Source: JABMMZ01 sp040403495 (lineage in GTDB: Bacteria > Bacteroidota > Bacteroidia > NS11-12g > UBA955). From it: a stretch of 38,650 bases of DNA. The stretch spans positions 1 through 38,650 of the forward strand of contig JBBAKM010000027.1 of assembly GCA_040403495.1 (NCBI GenBank), given 5' to 3'. How positions within the stretch are numbered: position 1 is the first letter of the stretch; each line of letters opens with the position of its first letter. Shown here piece by piece: positions 16,596 to 24,992 of this stretch. The notes under the pieces are model-generated. The model did no database searches, was not told the DNA's origin, and saw only the letters and a program-made list of their open reading frames with translations. The position numbers and the translations under genes were made by a program.

Positions 16596-17624
16596 ATGTT
16601 TAATAAAAAAACGCTTGTTTTAATCATTACCATTGTTGCCCTTGCTGTGGTTTATTTCATTTTTAACAACAAAAATGTATCTACACTCAACAACAATGAG
16701 AAAGCTTTTGATTTTAAATCAACTGACAAAATAGATAAGATATTTATTACCAATAAATTCTCTAAAGAATACGTAACCTTAAGCAAGGTTAATGCTAAGG
16801 AATGGCTAATTAATAATGAACACAAAGGGAATATTTCGCAAATTGAGATTTTGTTGGAAACCTTAAGAAAAGTTAGAGTAAAAAAACCGGTTTCAAAAAA
16901 ACAGATGAATCAGGTTATTAAAAACATAGCTTTAAACGGAACTAAAGTGGAGATATACGAAAACAACGAGTTGAGCAAAGTATTTTATGTCGGCAACAAT
17001 ACCAGTAACGAAATGGGCACCTACTTCTACATGGATAAAGCTGCTGAACCTTACATTTGCCACATTCCCGGATTTAATGGGTTTTTGAATACGCGTTTCT
17101 ATACAGATGCCAAAGCTTGGCGCTCCAAAACTGTTTTTGCAGCTACTGACGAACAAATTGAAAACATTCAAGTAAAATGGCACCAAAATGAGGAACAATC
17201 TTTTGAAATCAAAAATAGAAAAGGTCAAACTCCTCAACTTATTGTTAAAGGCAATGCACTTGAAAACAATAAAATTGTCAACTTAAATAAACTTAAATCC
17301 TATTTGAAATTATGGGAGAATTTGGCTTACGAAGGATTCCCTATCAACTTGTCTGACAAGCAAATAGACTCTATTTACAACACGCCTCCCCTTTTAACTT
17401 TATCGCTTACGGCTGCTGGAAAAACAACACAACTCAAAATTCACAAAAAAGGAATGTTTGAAGACACTAATATTCAGTTCGACCGTCAAGGGAATCCCTT
17501 GGAATACGACATTGAAAATTTTTACGCATTCATTAACAATAACAACAAAGAAGTTGTTCAAATCCAAGACTATGTTTTCGGGAAAGTAATGAAAACCAAT
17601 AGGGAATTTTTGATAAAACCATGA
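16596..17624 (+). CDS. Membrane-anchored DUF4340-like protein
   Basis: 342 residues. Residues 5-23 are a hydrophobic segment (TLVLIITIVALAVVYFIF), an N-terminal anchor or signal. The body resembles DUF4340: EWLINNE, a helix with LRKVRVKKPVSKK, SKVFYVGNNTSNEMGTYFYM, PGFNGFLNTRF and AWRSKTVF. Function in this family is unknown. It overlaps the apbE start by 4 bp (ATGA), so translation of the two is coupled; this hints that both act at the outer face of the inner membrane. Confidence 0.75.
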   Translation: MFNKKTLVLIITIVALAVVYFIFNNKNVSTLNNNEKAFDFKSTDKIDKIFITNKFSKEYVTLSKVNAKEWLINNEHKGNISQIEILLETLRKVRVKKPVSKKQMNQVIKNIALNGTKVEIYENNELSKVFYVGNNTSNEMGTYFYMDKAAEPYICHIPGFNGFLNTRFYTDAKAWRSKTVFAATDEQIENIQVKWHQNEEQSFEIKNRKGQTPQLIVKGNALENNKIVNLNKLKSYLKLWENLAYEGFPINLSDKQIDSIYNTPPLLTLSLTAAGKTTQLKIHKKGMFEDTNIQFDRQGNPLEYDIENFYAFINNNNKEVVQIQDYVFGKVMKTNREFLIKP

Positions 17625-18649
17625 TAAGATTAATCGCTATAAGCACTTTGTTTTTTTTGTTGTCTTGCTCTAACCACAAAACGGTTGACAAATTCACTAT
17701 TTTGAAAGGCAAAACAATGGGTTCAACCTACGAAATAGCCTATGATAGTAGCATTAACATACAAGCTAAAATTGATTATATCCTAGGGTTTTACAGTTAC
17801 TTAGTAAGTACATACGATAGCCAATCTATTGTATCAAAGTTCAACAACAACCAAAGCTTAAATTCAGAAGATTCTATTTCTTACAACGAGTCTAAGCACT
17901 ATTTCGTAGCCTTAGACAGTATTTCAAGAAAAATTCATTTACAAACTAATGGCAGTTTCAATCCTGGAATTGGCGCTTTGATAAATTATTGGGGATTTGG
18001 CAATAACAAACAAAATCCAGAGTTGATTGATCAAAAAATCGTTGACAGTTTAAAAAACTTAAATTACGGTTTTTTAGTTGATTTTAACGGCAAACTTCCC
18101 CGAAAAGTAAACCCAAACCAACAAGTTAATTTTAATGGCATTGCAGCGGGACATGTTGTAGATATTCTCGCACAATTGTTTGATTCGGTGTATCATTTCA
18201 AAAACTACTACATTAATATCAGTGGTGAAATAAGGGCAAAAGGAAACAATGGGCACGACTCATACTGGCCTATTAAAATTGAAAAACCTGTTCTTAACTC
18301 CCAGAAAAAAATTGAGTTTTGCTCTATTCCACTTAAAAATTATGCATTAGCGACAAGTGGCAACTACAGAAATTTCTTTTTCAAGAACGGCAAAAGATAT
18401 GGACATAGCATAGATCCTATTTCTGGGTTTCCTGCACGCAACGAAATGCTTAGTGCTACGATATTGGCACCTTCGGCAGCAGAAGCAGATGCCTACGCCA
18501 CTGCGGCAATGGTAATGGGATTAAAAGAAGCCATTAAACTGTGTGAATTACACCCTGAATTGAAAGCCTTCTATATCTTTGAACAAGACAAGAAAATTAA
18601 GTTTTGGGCAAGCACCAACTTATCATTCGAGATTACGGACAAGCCATAA
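17621..18649 (+). CDS. apbE: FAD:protein FMN transferase (lipoprotein)
   Basis: 342 residues with a lipoprotein signal (FFLLSC, Cys16). ApbE proteins attach FMN to Thr or Ser of extracytoplasmic parts of proteins such as Na+-NQR and Rnf subunits. Typical stretches are KGKTMGSTYEIAY, GSFNPGIGALINYWGFG, NFNGIAAGHVVDILAQLF, YYINISGEIRAKGNN, YALATSGNYRNF and GHSIDPISGFPA. The usual target genes (nqr, rnf) are not in the window. It is translationally coupled to the DUF4340-like gene. Confidence 0.92.
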   Translation: MIRLIAISTLFFLLSCSNHKTVDKFTILKGKTMGSTYEIAYDSSINIQAKIDYILGFYSYLVSTYDSQSIVSKFNNNQSLNSEDSISYNESKHYFVALDSISRKIHLQTNGSFNPGIGALINYWGFGNNKQNPELIDQKIVDSLKNLNYGFLVDFNGKLPRKVNPNQQVNFNGIAAGHVVDILAQLFDSVYHFKNYYINISGEIRAKGNNGHDSYWPIKIEKPVLNSQKKIEFCSIPLKNYALATSGNYRNFFFKNGKRYGHSIDPISGFPARNEMLSATILAPSAAEADAYATAAMVMGLKEAIKLCELHPELKAFYIFEQDKKIKFWASTNLSFEITDKP

Positions 18650-18651
18650 AA

Positions 18652-18676
18652 AAAACCGTCTTTTGGACGGTTCTTT
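18652..18676. terminator. Hairpin terminator between apbE and the PPIase gene
   Basis: AACCGTC (18654-18660) pairs with GACGGTT (18666-18672). The A-run on its left gives a long U-tract on the minus strand, so it mainly serves the PPIase gene; on the plus strand only a short T-rich tail follows for apbE. Confidence 0.8.
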
Positions 18677-18691
18677 AAATCTTTATTGAAG

Positions 18692-19750
18692 TTACTTTTT
18701 GGCTTCTACCAATTCAGTATCAAAAATCAATGTAGCGTATGGAGGAATAACTCCACCTGCACCACGTTCACCATATCCTAATTGATAAGGGATAATTAAT
18801 TTATACTTTGCCCCAACTTTCATTAAAGCGATACCTTCATCCCAACCTGGAATAACTCTACCAACACCTAGTTCAAAGGTAATTGGATTATTGCGTTTGT
18901 ATGAATTATCAAATTCAGTACTATCAGTCAATCTACCTACATAATGAACACTAACTGTATCTTTTGCCATTGCTTGAGGACCAGTACCCTCTTGTTCTAT
19001 AACATAATACAAACCACTTTTAGTTTTCTTTGCATTTGGATATGTTTTTAATACAAAATCACTGAATTCTTTGTTCTTTTTTTCTTTTTCAGCTTTTATA
19101 ATTGCTGCTTTTCTTTCTTCAACACTTGCTTTAAGTTTATCGAACTCAACTTGATTGGCAACATATTTTTTAGCAACTGCACCTTTTCTGATGATTTCAA
19201 CTTTTACTAATAAATCATTCGTTCTTGTTGTATTAACAATAGATTGACCATCTATAACTTTACCAAAAATACTGTGTTTGTTGTCTAACCATGGTGTTGG
19301 AACTATTGTTACAAAGAACTGACTTCCATTTGTATTTGGACCTGAATTTGCCATAGACAAATAACCAGGAGCATCGTGTTTTAAACTAGGGTGAAATTCA
19401 TCCGCAAAAGAGTATCCTGGACCACCCATTCCTGTTCCTTGAGGATCACCGCCTTGAACCATAAAATCTTGACCATCACCATTAGCTTGACTTATTACTC
19501 TGTGAAATTTTAATCCATTATAATATGGAACACCGTCTGCTTTAGCTGAATTTTTTATTTTACCTTCAGCCAAACCAACGAAATTACATACCGTTAATGG
19601 AGCTTTATCAGGGAATAATTTAACTAAAAACGTTCCTTTACTTACGGTAAACTTGGCGTATAAACCGTCTTCTTGTTGTGCAATTGATTCTTCTAATGTC
19701 ATCATTAATACTAAAGCTGCAAAAATAGCTCTTAATTTTATCATATTCAT
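18692..19750 (-). CDS. Exported cyclophilin-FKBP fusion, peptidyl-prolyl isomerase
   Basis: 352 residues. A signal peptide ends near SIAQ (residue 25). Residues about 28-195 are a cyclophilin domain: LKFHRVI, DFMVQGGDPQGTGMGGPGY, GYLSMANSGPNTNGSQFFVT and LDNKHSIFGKV. A charged helical linker (about 200-240, KASVEERKAAIIKAEKEKKN) follows, then an FKBP domain at about 260-350: VHYVGRLTDSTEFDNSY, ELGVGRVIPGWDEGIALMKVG and GYGERGAGGVIPPYATLIFD. Both isomerase folds are in one periplasmic protein. Starts at 19750 or at the second ATG (19744) are both possible. Confidence 0.9.
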   Translation of the reverse strand: MNMIKLRAIFAALVLMMTLEESIAQQEDGLYAKFTVSKGTFLVKLFPDKAPLTVCNFVGLAEGKIKNSAKADGVPYYNGLKFHRVISQANGDGQDFMVQGGDPQGTGMGGPGYSFADEFHPSLKHDAPGYLSMANSGPNTNGSQFFVTIVPTPWLDNKHSIFGKVIDGQSIVNTTRTNDLLVKVEIIRKGAVAKKYVANQVEFDKLKASVEERKAAIIKAEKEKKNKEFSDFVLKTYPNAKKTKSGLYYVIEQEGTGPQAMAKDTVSVHYVGRLTDSTEFDNSYKRNNPITFELGVGRVIPGWDEGIALMKVGAKYKLIIPYQLGYGERGAGGVIPPYATLIFDTELVEAKK

Positions 19751-19775
19751 AAACTTTATTTGTCAATATTTGTGC

Positions 19776-19809
19776 CAAAGATAAATCTAAAAATTTAGAT
19801 AAGTTTCAA
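19776..19809 (-). promoter_or_regulatory. Putative promoter of the PPIase gene
   Basis: TTG (19809-19807) and TATCTTTG (19783-19776) on the minus strand, 23 bases apart; the ATG follows 25 bases on. The -33 part overlaps the end of the glycosyltransferase gene. Confidence 0.5.
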
Positions 19810-19814
19810 TTTTT

Positions 19815-20891
19815 TTATCCTTGATAAATTGTCATTAATTGTTTCGCGATAGACTCTTTGCTATATTGTTGTATGTGAGACGAATAATCAATTTTGTCTA
19901 TTTCGCTAAGCGTAATTAATTGGTTTAAGAGTTCCTCTTCCTTCTGTAAGTCAAAGAACAACACCTCGTTGGAAGCTATCTCTTTAAAAACCGGAATATT
20001 GGAAGCTAAAATTGGCAAATGACAAGTCATGGCCTCCAACAATGGAATTCCAAAACCTTCTTGAATACTTGGATAAACAAACCAAGATGCAGCATGGTAT
20101 AAAACTGTCAATTCTTGTTGATCCACATTGGGCAAAATGGTGACACGCTTAGATAAATCTAAATCAGCTATTAACTGATTAACCGCTTCGAAACTATCGC
20201 CCAAGGAACCTGCCAACACCAAATGATGGTTTGGGTTTGGGTATTTTTTAAATGCTTTTAATAAGAACAGATGATTTTTGCGTTGATTAAAACTGCTAAC
20301 ATACAAGAAAAATGGATTATCAAGCTTGTATTTCTCTTTAAAAGCTTGGACCCTAGAACTCGATACAGCTTGATTGAAAATCTCATTACAGGCTTGATAT
20401 ACGACCTTAATTTTACTAGACTCAACAGGGTAATACAATTGTATTTGTTGGGCAGTAAATTTACTTGTTGCTATAACGGTATCAGCAACTGAGGCTGCAT
20501 GTTTGGTTTTAATATGGTAAATAGACCTGTCAATAAACGAATAGTTTTGCGGATGGGATTTAAAAATCACATCGTGTATGGTTACTATTTTATTGACATG
20601 ACTTGGATAATTACCAAAAGGCAACTCGTTACTTAAACCATGGTAAACGTCGAGCTTCTGAAAAGCCTTTTCATTTAAAATTTGCTTGGCTCTCCATAAA
20701 AAGGGATTTTTACCACTTGAAGGTAACACAAGTTCTAGAGGGGAATGTAACTCGTGCCCTCCCTTTTTATCAAATAAAAGATAATGGTGTTCAGGGAAAA
20801 AAGTTGCTACAGCATTGACTAAATCTCTGCTGTAATTCCCTAATCCTGTTTGATTATGGAAAAAACGTTTTGCATCAAATCCAATATTCAC
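19815..20891 (-). CDS. Glycosyltransferase, GT4-like (GT-B fold)
   Basis: 358 residues. N-terminal NIGFDAKRFFHNQTGLGNY and DVYHGLSNELPF are typical of GT4 enzymes near the acceptor side. The C-terminal half holds FFLYVSSFNQRKNH, HHLVLAGSLG and the donor-binding FVYPSIQEGFGIPLLEAMTC with its E-x7-E pattern. The donor and acceptor cannot be told. It lies 5 bp downstream of dapD and is likely co-transcribed with it. No other polysaccharide genes are nearby. Confidence 0.88.
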   Translation of the reverse strand: MNIGFDAKRFFHNQTGLGNYSRDLVNAVATFFPEHHYLLFDKKGGHELHSPLELVLPSSGKNPFLWRAKQILNEKAFQKLDVYHGLSNELPFGNYPSHVNKIVTIHDVIFKSHPQNYSFIDRSIYHIKTKHAASVADTVIATSKFTAQQIQLYYPVESSKIKVVYQACNEIFNQAVSSSRVQAFKEKYKLDNPFFLYVSSFNQRKNHLFLLKAFKKYPNPNHHLVLAGSLGDSFEAVNQLIADLDLSKRVTILPNVDQQELTVLYHAASWFVYPSIQEGFGIPLLEAMTCHLPILASNIPVFKEIASNEVLFFDLQKEEELLNQLITLSEIDKIDYSSHIQQYSKESIAKQLMTIYQG

Positions 20892-20896
20892 AATAG

Positions 20897-21715
20897 TTAA
20901 ACTGCTACATTGTGTTCTCTTAAAGCGTCATTCAATGAAGTTTTAAGATCGGTGCTTGGTTTTCTTTTACCAATTATAATAGCACAAGGCACATGAAACT
21001 TACCTGCAGGGAACTCCTTTTCGTAGCTCCCAGGAATGACAACGCTTCTTTCGGGCACATAACCTTGGTAAGTTACTCTTTCTGGAGTAGTAACATCAAT
21101 GATTTTGGTTGACTGAGTAATAGTAACACCTGCACCAAGAACTGCTTCTTTGGCAATGTGTGCACCTTCGACAACTATACATCGTGAACCTATAAAACAG
21201 TCGTCTTCTATGATAACAGGGGCCGCTTGAACAGGTTCCAAAACACCACCAATACCAACACCACCACTCAAATGTACATTTTTGCCAATTTGGGCGCAAC
21301 TTCCTACGGTAGCCCATGTATCAACCATAGTTCCACTGTCTACGTAAGCACCAATATTTACAAAACTAGGCATTAGTATAACTCCTTTATTTATAAAAGA
21401 GCCATAACGAGCCACTGCGCCCATTACAGAGCGAACCGACTGCGATTCAAAATCAGACTTTAATGGAATTTTATCATAAAATTCATAAGCTCCCATTTTT
21501 TCAGTTTTATTTGAAGAAATTGGGAAATACAAGATTACGCCTTTTTTAATCCATTCATTAACTTGCCATTTGTTGTTTTCGATGGGTTGAGCTACTCTTA
21601 ATTGGCCTTTGTCAAGGAGTTCTATTAATTGTAAAATTGCTTTTTGAGATTCTTCAGTTTTCAAAAGTTCTCTATTATCCCAAGTTTGTTCTATGATTTG
21701 TTTGAGTTGTTCCAT
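20897..21715 (-). CDS. dapD: Tetrahydrodipicolinate N-succinyltransferase
   Basis: 272 residues, full length. It succinylates tetrahydrodipicolinate in the lysine and meso-diaminopimelate pathway, so it feeds both lysine and cell-wall synthesis. A helical N-terminal domain is followed by hexapeptide repeats: VMPSFVNIGAYVDSGTMVDT, GSCAQIGKNVHLSGGVGIGG, PVIIEDDCFIGSRCIVVEGA. It heads a two-gene unit with a glycosyltransferase. No clear TAnnTTTG is seen in the short gap upstream, which is taken up by the terminator of the OmpA-like gene. Confidence 0.95.
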   Translation of the reverse strand: MEQLKQIIEQTWDNRELLKTEESQKAILQLIELLDKGQLRVAQPIENNKWQVNEWIKKGVILYFPISSNKTEKMGAYEFYDKIPLKSDFESQSVRSVMGAVARYGSFINKGVILMPSFVNIGAYVDSGTMVDTWATVGSCAQIGKNVHLSGGVGIGGVLEPVQAAPVIIEDDCFIGSRCIVVEGAHIAKEAVLGAGVTITQSTKIIDVTTPERVTYQGYVPERSVVIPGSYEKEFPAGKFHVPCAIIIGKRKPSTDLKTSLNDALREHNVAV

Positions 21716-21740
21716 TACATATTCGATTTTAAATTTAAAA

Positions 21741-21770
21741 AAAAAGCCTCAAGAAAATCTTGAGGCTTTT
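21741..21770 (-). terminator. Rho-independent terminator of the OmpA-like gene
   Basis: AAGCCTCAAGA (21744-21754) pairs with TCTTGAGGCTT (21758-21768) around a 3-base loop, with a long U-tract on the minus strand. It lies just after the OmpA-like gene and before dapD. Confidence 0.9.
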
Positions 21771-21787
21771 CATATATTTTATATTAA

Positions 21788-23278
21788 TTATTTGATAATT
21801 AATTCAATTGTGTTTTTAGATTCAGTTCCAGCGTTGTAGTTGGTAATGATTCTGTCTCTAGAGATACCGAATTTTTCGTTTAAGAATTTAACGATTTCTT
21901 CCATGCAACGAGTGTTACCAGCAGCGTTGTATTTAGAGCTTTTTCCACCTGGGCCGTTCAATACCAATTTGTTTTCAGGGCATTGTCTCATTTTGTCTGC
22001 AACAGCATACAACATGTTTTTAACTTCTTTAGTTAAGCAATTGCTAGAGATAGAGATTGGAGGGAATGTAGCACCTTCGCAGCTGCAGCAACTTTTAATC
22101 TCGATACCATTAGCATCTACTAAAGCACCTGGACTAGAATTGTTTTCTCTGTCTCTGTGGTCAGGGATACCGTCACCGTCACTGTCAACTGAAGCACCTG
22201 TTGCATCAACAATAGCACCTTTGTCTGAGAATGGCTCAGCATCTTGACAATCTGGAACACCATCACCATCACTATCTACAGCCATACCATTACCATATAC
22301 CATACAAGAATCAGGAGTAGTATTGTCTTGGTCGAAACAGTTAGACACATGGTCTTTGTCATCGTCAACACCTAAACAATCTGTTTTCTTTTTAATATCA
22401 GCAACTTGTTCGTAGATAGATTCTACTGGACTTAACCAATCGTAGTGTTGTGAGTTTTTAGAACCAAATTTGTATGCGAAACTAGCTCTTAAGAAAGAGT
22501 AAGAATCCCACCATCTGTTAGCCCATATTGCAGTATTGTAAACATCAATATCATCAGATCTTAAGTAAGTGTAACGGTACTCTAAACCTAAGTCAAAGCT
22601 TTTGCTTATGTAATGTTTGAAACCAACACCCAAAGGAATGATTAAATGTCTTCCTTCGTATGATTCTGTTACGTTTTTACCTAAGTTTGGATTTGCAGTA
22701 CCTCTACCTAAGTTTGTAGTAAAGTAGTAGTCGCCTGTAAATAAACGTTGGTCAACAAAGTATGCATTTGCTCTGTATGAACCTTGTCCAATACCTGCAT
22801 ATAAATACATTTGGGTTTTTCTAAGCGGTCTTAAGAATGAAATATTACCTAAAGTAAAATGCGCTTGAATGTTCCAATCTTGAGTATTGGTTCTAAATCT
22901 GAAATTATCTTTAAAGAAAGTTGGGTTTTGATAATCACGCTCACCTCTTAACATACCGAAGTTGTATTCACCTCTTAATGCAAATGTTTGTGAAATTGAA
23001 TACTTAACAAACGGTGCAAAATTGTATCCCATTTGTTTTTTGTCAGCATCACCGTGTAAAGCTGTAATACCTCCCATTAAACCTACAGACCATTTTTTGG
23101 CTCTTCTATCTTGGAAATAAGAAGATTGTAAAACTTGTCCAGAGTCAGCTGTTTTACCAGCAGCCCATTTAGATTTGGCATAAGGATGATCTGCCATTTT
23201 CTCTTTTTTTTGTGCGTTTACAAACAAAGTTGCTGCAAACAAACAAAATCCTAGTACTAACGTTTTTCTTAAATTCAT
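21788..23278 (-). CDS. OmpA-like outer-membrane protein with thrombospondin type 3 repeats
   Basis: About 496 residues. The signal peptide (from MNLRKTLVLGF to VNAQ) leads into a beta-barrel-like region with GLMGGITALHGDADKK, ALRGEYNFGML and FDLGLEYRYTYLRSDD. Residues about 300-390 hold calcium-binding thrombospondin type 3 repeats (DSDGDGVPDC, DSDGDGIPDHRD). The end is an OmpA C-terminal domain, but degenerate: the Asp that binds peptidoglycan in the usual G-x-TD motif is missing (NGPGGKSS) and only one Arg of the later motif remains. An in-frame ATG exists at 23296, but it lies only about 10 bases after the -7 element, so I prefer 23278. Confidence 0.88.
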   Translation of the reverse strand: MNLRKTLVLGFCLFAATLFVNAQKKEKMADHPYAKSKWAAGKTADSGQVLQSSYFQDRRAKKWSVGLMGGITALHGDADKKQMGYNFAPFVKYSISQTFALRGEYNFGMLRGERDYQNPTFFKDNFRFRTNTQDWNIQAHFTLGNISFLRPLRKTQMYLYAGIGQGSYRANAYFVDQRLFTGDYYFTTNLGRGTANPNLGKNVTESYEGRHLIIPLGVGFKHYISKSFDLGLEYRYTYLRSDDIDVYNTAIWANRWWDSYSFLRASFAYKFGSKNSQHYDWLSPVESIYEQVADIKKKTDCLGVDDDKDHVSNCFDQDNTTPDSCMVYGNGMAVDSDGDGVPDCQDAEPFSDKGAIVDATGASVDSDGDGIPDHRDRENNSSPGALVDANGIEIKSCCSCEGATFPPISISSNCLTKEVKNMLYAVADKMRQCPENKLVLNGPGGKSSKYNAAGNTRCMEEIVKFLNEKFGISRDRIITNYNAGTESKNTIELIIK

Positions 23279-23306
23279 TACAAATTTGGTTTTCATTTTG
23301 AATTGG

Positions 23307-23337
23307 CAAAGGTATAAGATTTAAGTACAAAAAACAA
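23307..23337 (-). promoter_or_regulatory. Putative promoter of the OmpA-like gene
   Basis: On the minus strand TTG (23337-23335) and TACCTTTG (23314-23307) are 20 bases apart, a strong match. It decides in favour of the second ATG as start. Confidence 0.65.
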
Positions 23338-23401
23338 AACATTTAACCTTAAAATAATCTACTGAATGAAATATCAATTTAATGTATTGATATTCAATAT
23401 A

Positions 23402-24988
23402 TTAAATATTTAATATTGAAGCTAAATGCTTGTCTAATTGTGGCTTAAATGTTAATAAGCCTATTAAATTGGGGTTTTTTAGAAGCCATTCTGCGCCAAA
23501 TTGTTTGCGTTCTTGCAATGATTCTTTGGCAAAATTACCCTCAAACAAATCATTGATTTTAACAAGTTTATCATCTAACTCTATGCTTAATTTGTCTTGA
23601 TAAAGTTGATTTATTTTCTTTAACAGTTTTGAATACTCTTTGCCTAATTCTACCAAAGTGGACATTTCATTGATGCCTGCTTTACGCGTTTCACTTTGAA
23701 TTTTGTCTTTTAATGCTTCAAATTCAACATTCAAATCCTTGAATACTGTGTTTGATACACTCAGATAATTTAAGAAATCATTTTTCTCTTTGATTTCAAA
23801 AAAATGAATCGGGTCGAACGACAAAGAATTTAGCAACTTCTGTTGTTTGTTATTCAGTAACCACACACTTGTTCTCAATCTTATTTCTGGCGCAGCAGTA
23901 TTGTTCTTGTCAAAAATCTCTTTCAACTGCAACCAATAATTAACTTCTGCATTGCCGCCTATATAAGCCACATTGGGCAATATGGTTTCTTGAAACAAGG
24001 GTCGTAAAACGGCATTTGGACTAAATTTTTCAGGTTCTGTTTCAATCAAATTCAATAATTCTGTTTCTGAAAACTTTAATTCTGTTCCCAAAACCGTATA
24101 TAAACCTTCTTCTCTAACAATTCTTGAACGCAATTGATGCTCGAGGTAAAAAAAATTGATTTCTCTAGCACCCAATTGAAGGGAATATTTTTGCTCTTTC
24201 AGCTTTTCCGAAAAATGATTGAACGCCTTATAATTACTTGAGCTTAAAACATCTTTTTTAATAACAGGGATTAACTCTTGTTTTAATGCTTTTGAATCTC
24301 CATCTATCACTATTAACTTATCAAAACCAAATACAGAATGAGCCAATTTGGCTGTTGCTTCTGACATCGTTTGCGATTCTGAATAACAAGATTTCCAATC
24401 AATTAAAAGCCCTTTTTGCTCCTCATTTAATGAAACTGTTTCAAGAATTTCATCCATTAAAGTTACAACTCCGTTGCTACTAAATCTTCCAATCGCACCT
24501 GATTCGTCCGATGTCCATTGAAAGGTTTTGCCAAACAAGTTTACATTTTTAACTTCTTCAAAATCATGATCTTCGGAGGCCAACCAAAATACAGGAATAA
24601 AAGTCAATTCAGGATATACCTCTTTGAGCAATGTTGTATATTGAAGGGTGTCATTAATCTTATAAAGTACATACAAAGGACCTAGCAAAGGATGAAGTTG
24701 TTGACCAGTGGTGACTGTATAAGTATTGGGTGACAGCAAACATTCAATATTAGAATTGACTTGTTGACTATCATTTGAGTTTAGATTAAGTTTTTTGTAT
24801 TGATTTTTTAACGCCTCAACTAAAACTACTCTGCGATTTTGAGAAAACGCTTTTTTGCCTTCTATGGCTTCATTGACTGAAAAATAAGAGGTTTGTAATT
24901 CAAATAACTCAAGTAATTCCGGTTTTTTGTCAATAAAGGCTTTAGTTGCTGTACTTAAAAATGGAAGTTGATTAGCATTAAAAATCAT
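23402..24988 (-). CDS. bshC: Bacillithiol biosynthesis cysteine-adding enzyme
   Basis: 528 residues, typical length. BshC adds Cys to glucosaminyl-malate, the last step of bacillithiol synthesis. Recognised by VTTGQQLHPLLGPLYVLYKI near 110-130 and FIPVFWLASEDHDFEEVKNV near 148-170, then RPLFQETILPNVAYIGGNAEVNYW and a C-terminal coiled coil (about 410-480). It starts 4 bp after rimO. The other genes (bshA, bshB) are not in the window. The presence of bshC points to bacillithiol as the low-molecular-weight thiol. Confidence 0.93.
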   Translation of the reverse strand: MIFNANQLPFLSTATKAFIDKKPELLELFELQTSYFSVNEAIEGKKAFSQNRRVVLVEALKNQYKKLNLNSNDSQQVNSNIECLLSPNTYTVTTGQQLHPLLGPLYVLYKINDTLQYTTLLKEVYPELTFIPVFWLASEDHDFEEVKNVNLFGKTFQWTSDESGAIGRFSSNGVVTLMDEILETVSLNEEQKGLLIDWKSCYSESQTMSEATAKLAHSVFGFDKLIVIDGDSKALKQELIPVIKKDVLSSSNYKAFNHFSEKLKEQKYSLQLGAREINFFYLEHQLRSRIVREEGLYTVLGTELKFSETELLNLIETEPEKFSPNAVLRPLFQETILPNVAYIGGNAEVNYWLQLKEIFDKNNTAAPEIRLRTSVWLLNNKQQKLLNSLSFDPIHFFEIKEKNDFLNYLSVSNTVFKDLNVEFEALKDKIQSETRKAGINEMSTLVELGKEYSKLLKKINQLYQDKLSIELDDKLVKINDLFEGNFAKESLQERKQFGAEWLLKNPNLIGLLTFKPQLDKHLASILNI

Positions 24989-24992
24989 TACT

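Noticed and set aside
23279..23296. Longer start of the OmpA-like protein at 23296
   Set aside because: It would leave a leader of only a few bases after the predicted promoter; the second ATG gives a normal signal peptide. Not excluded.
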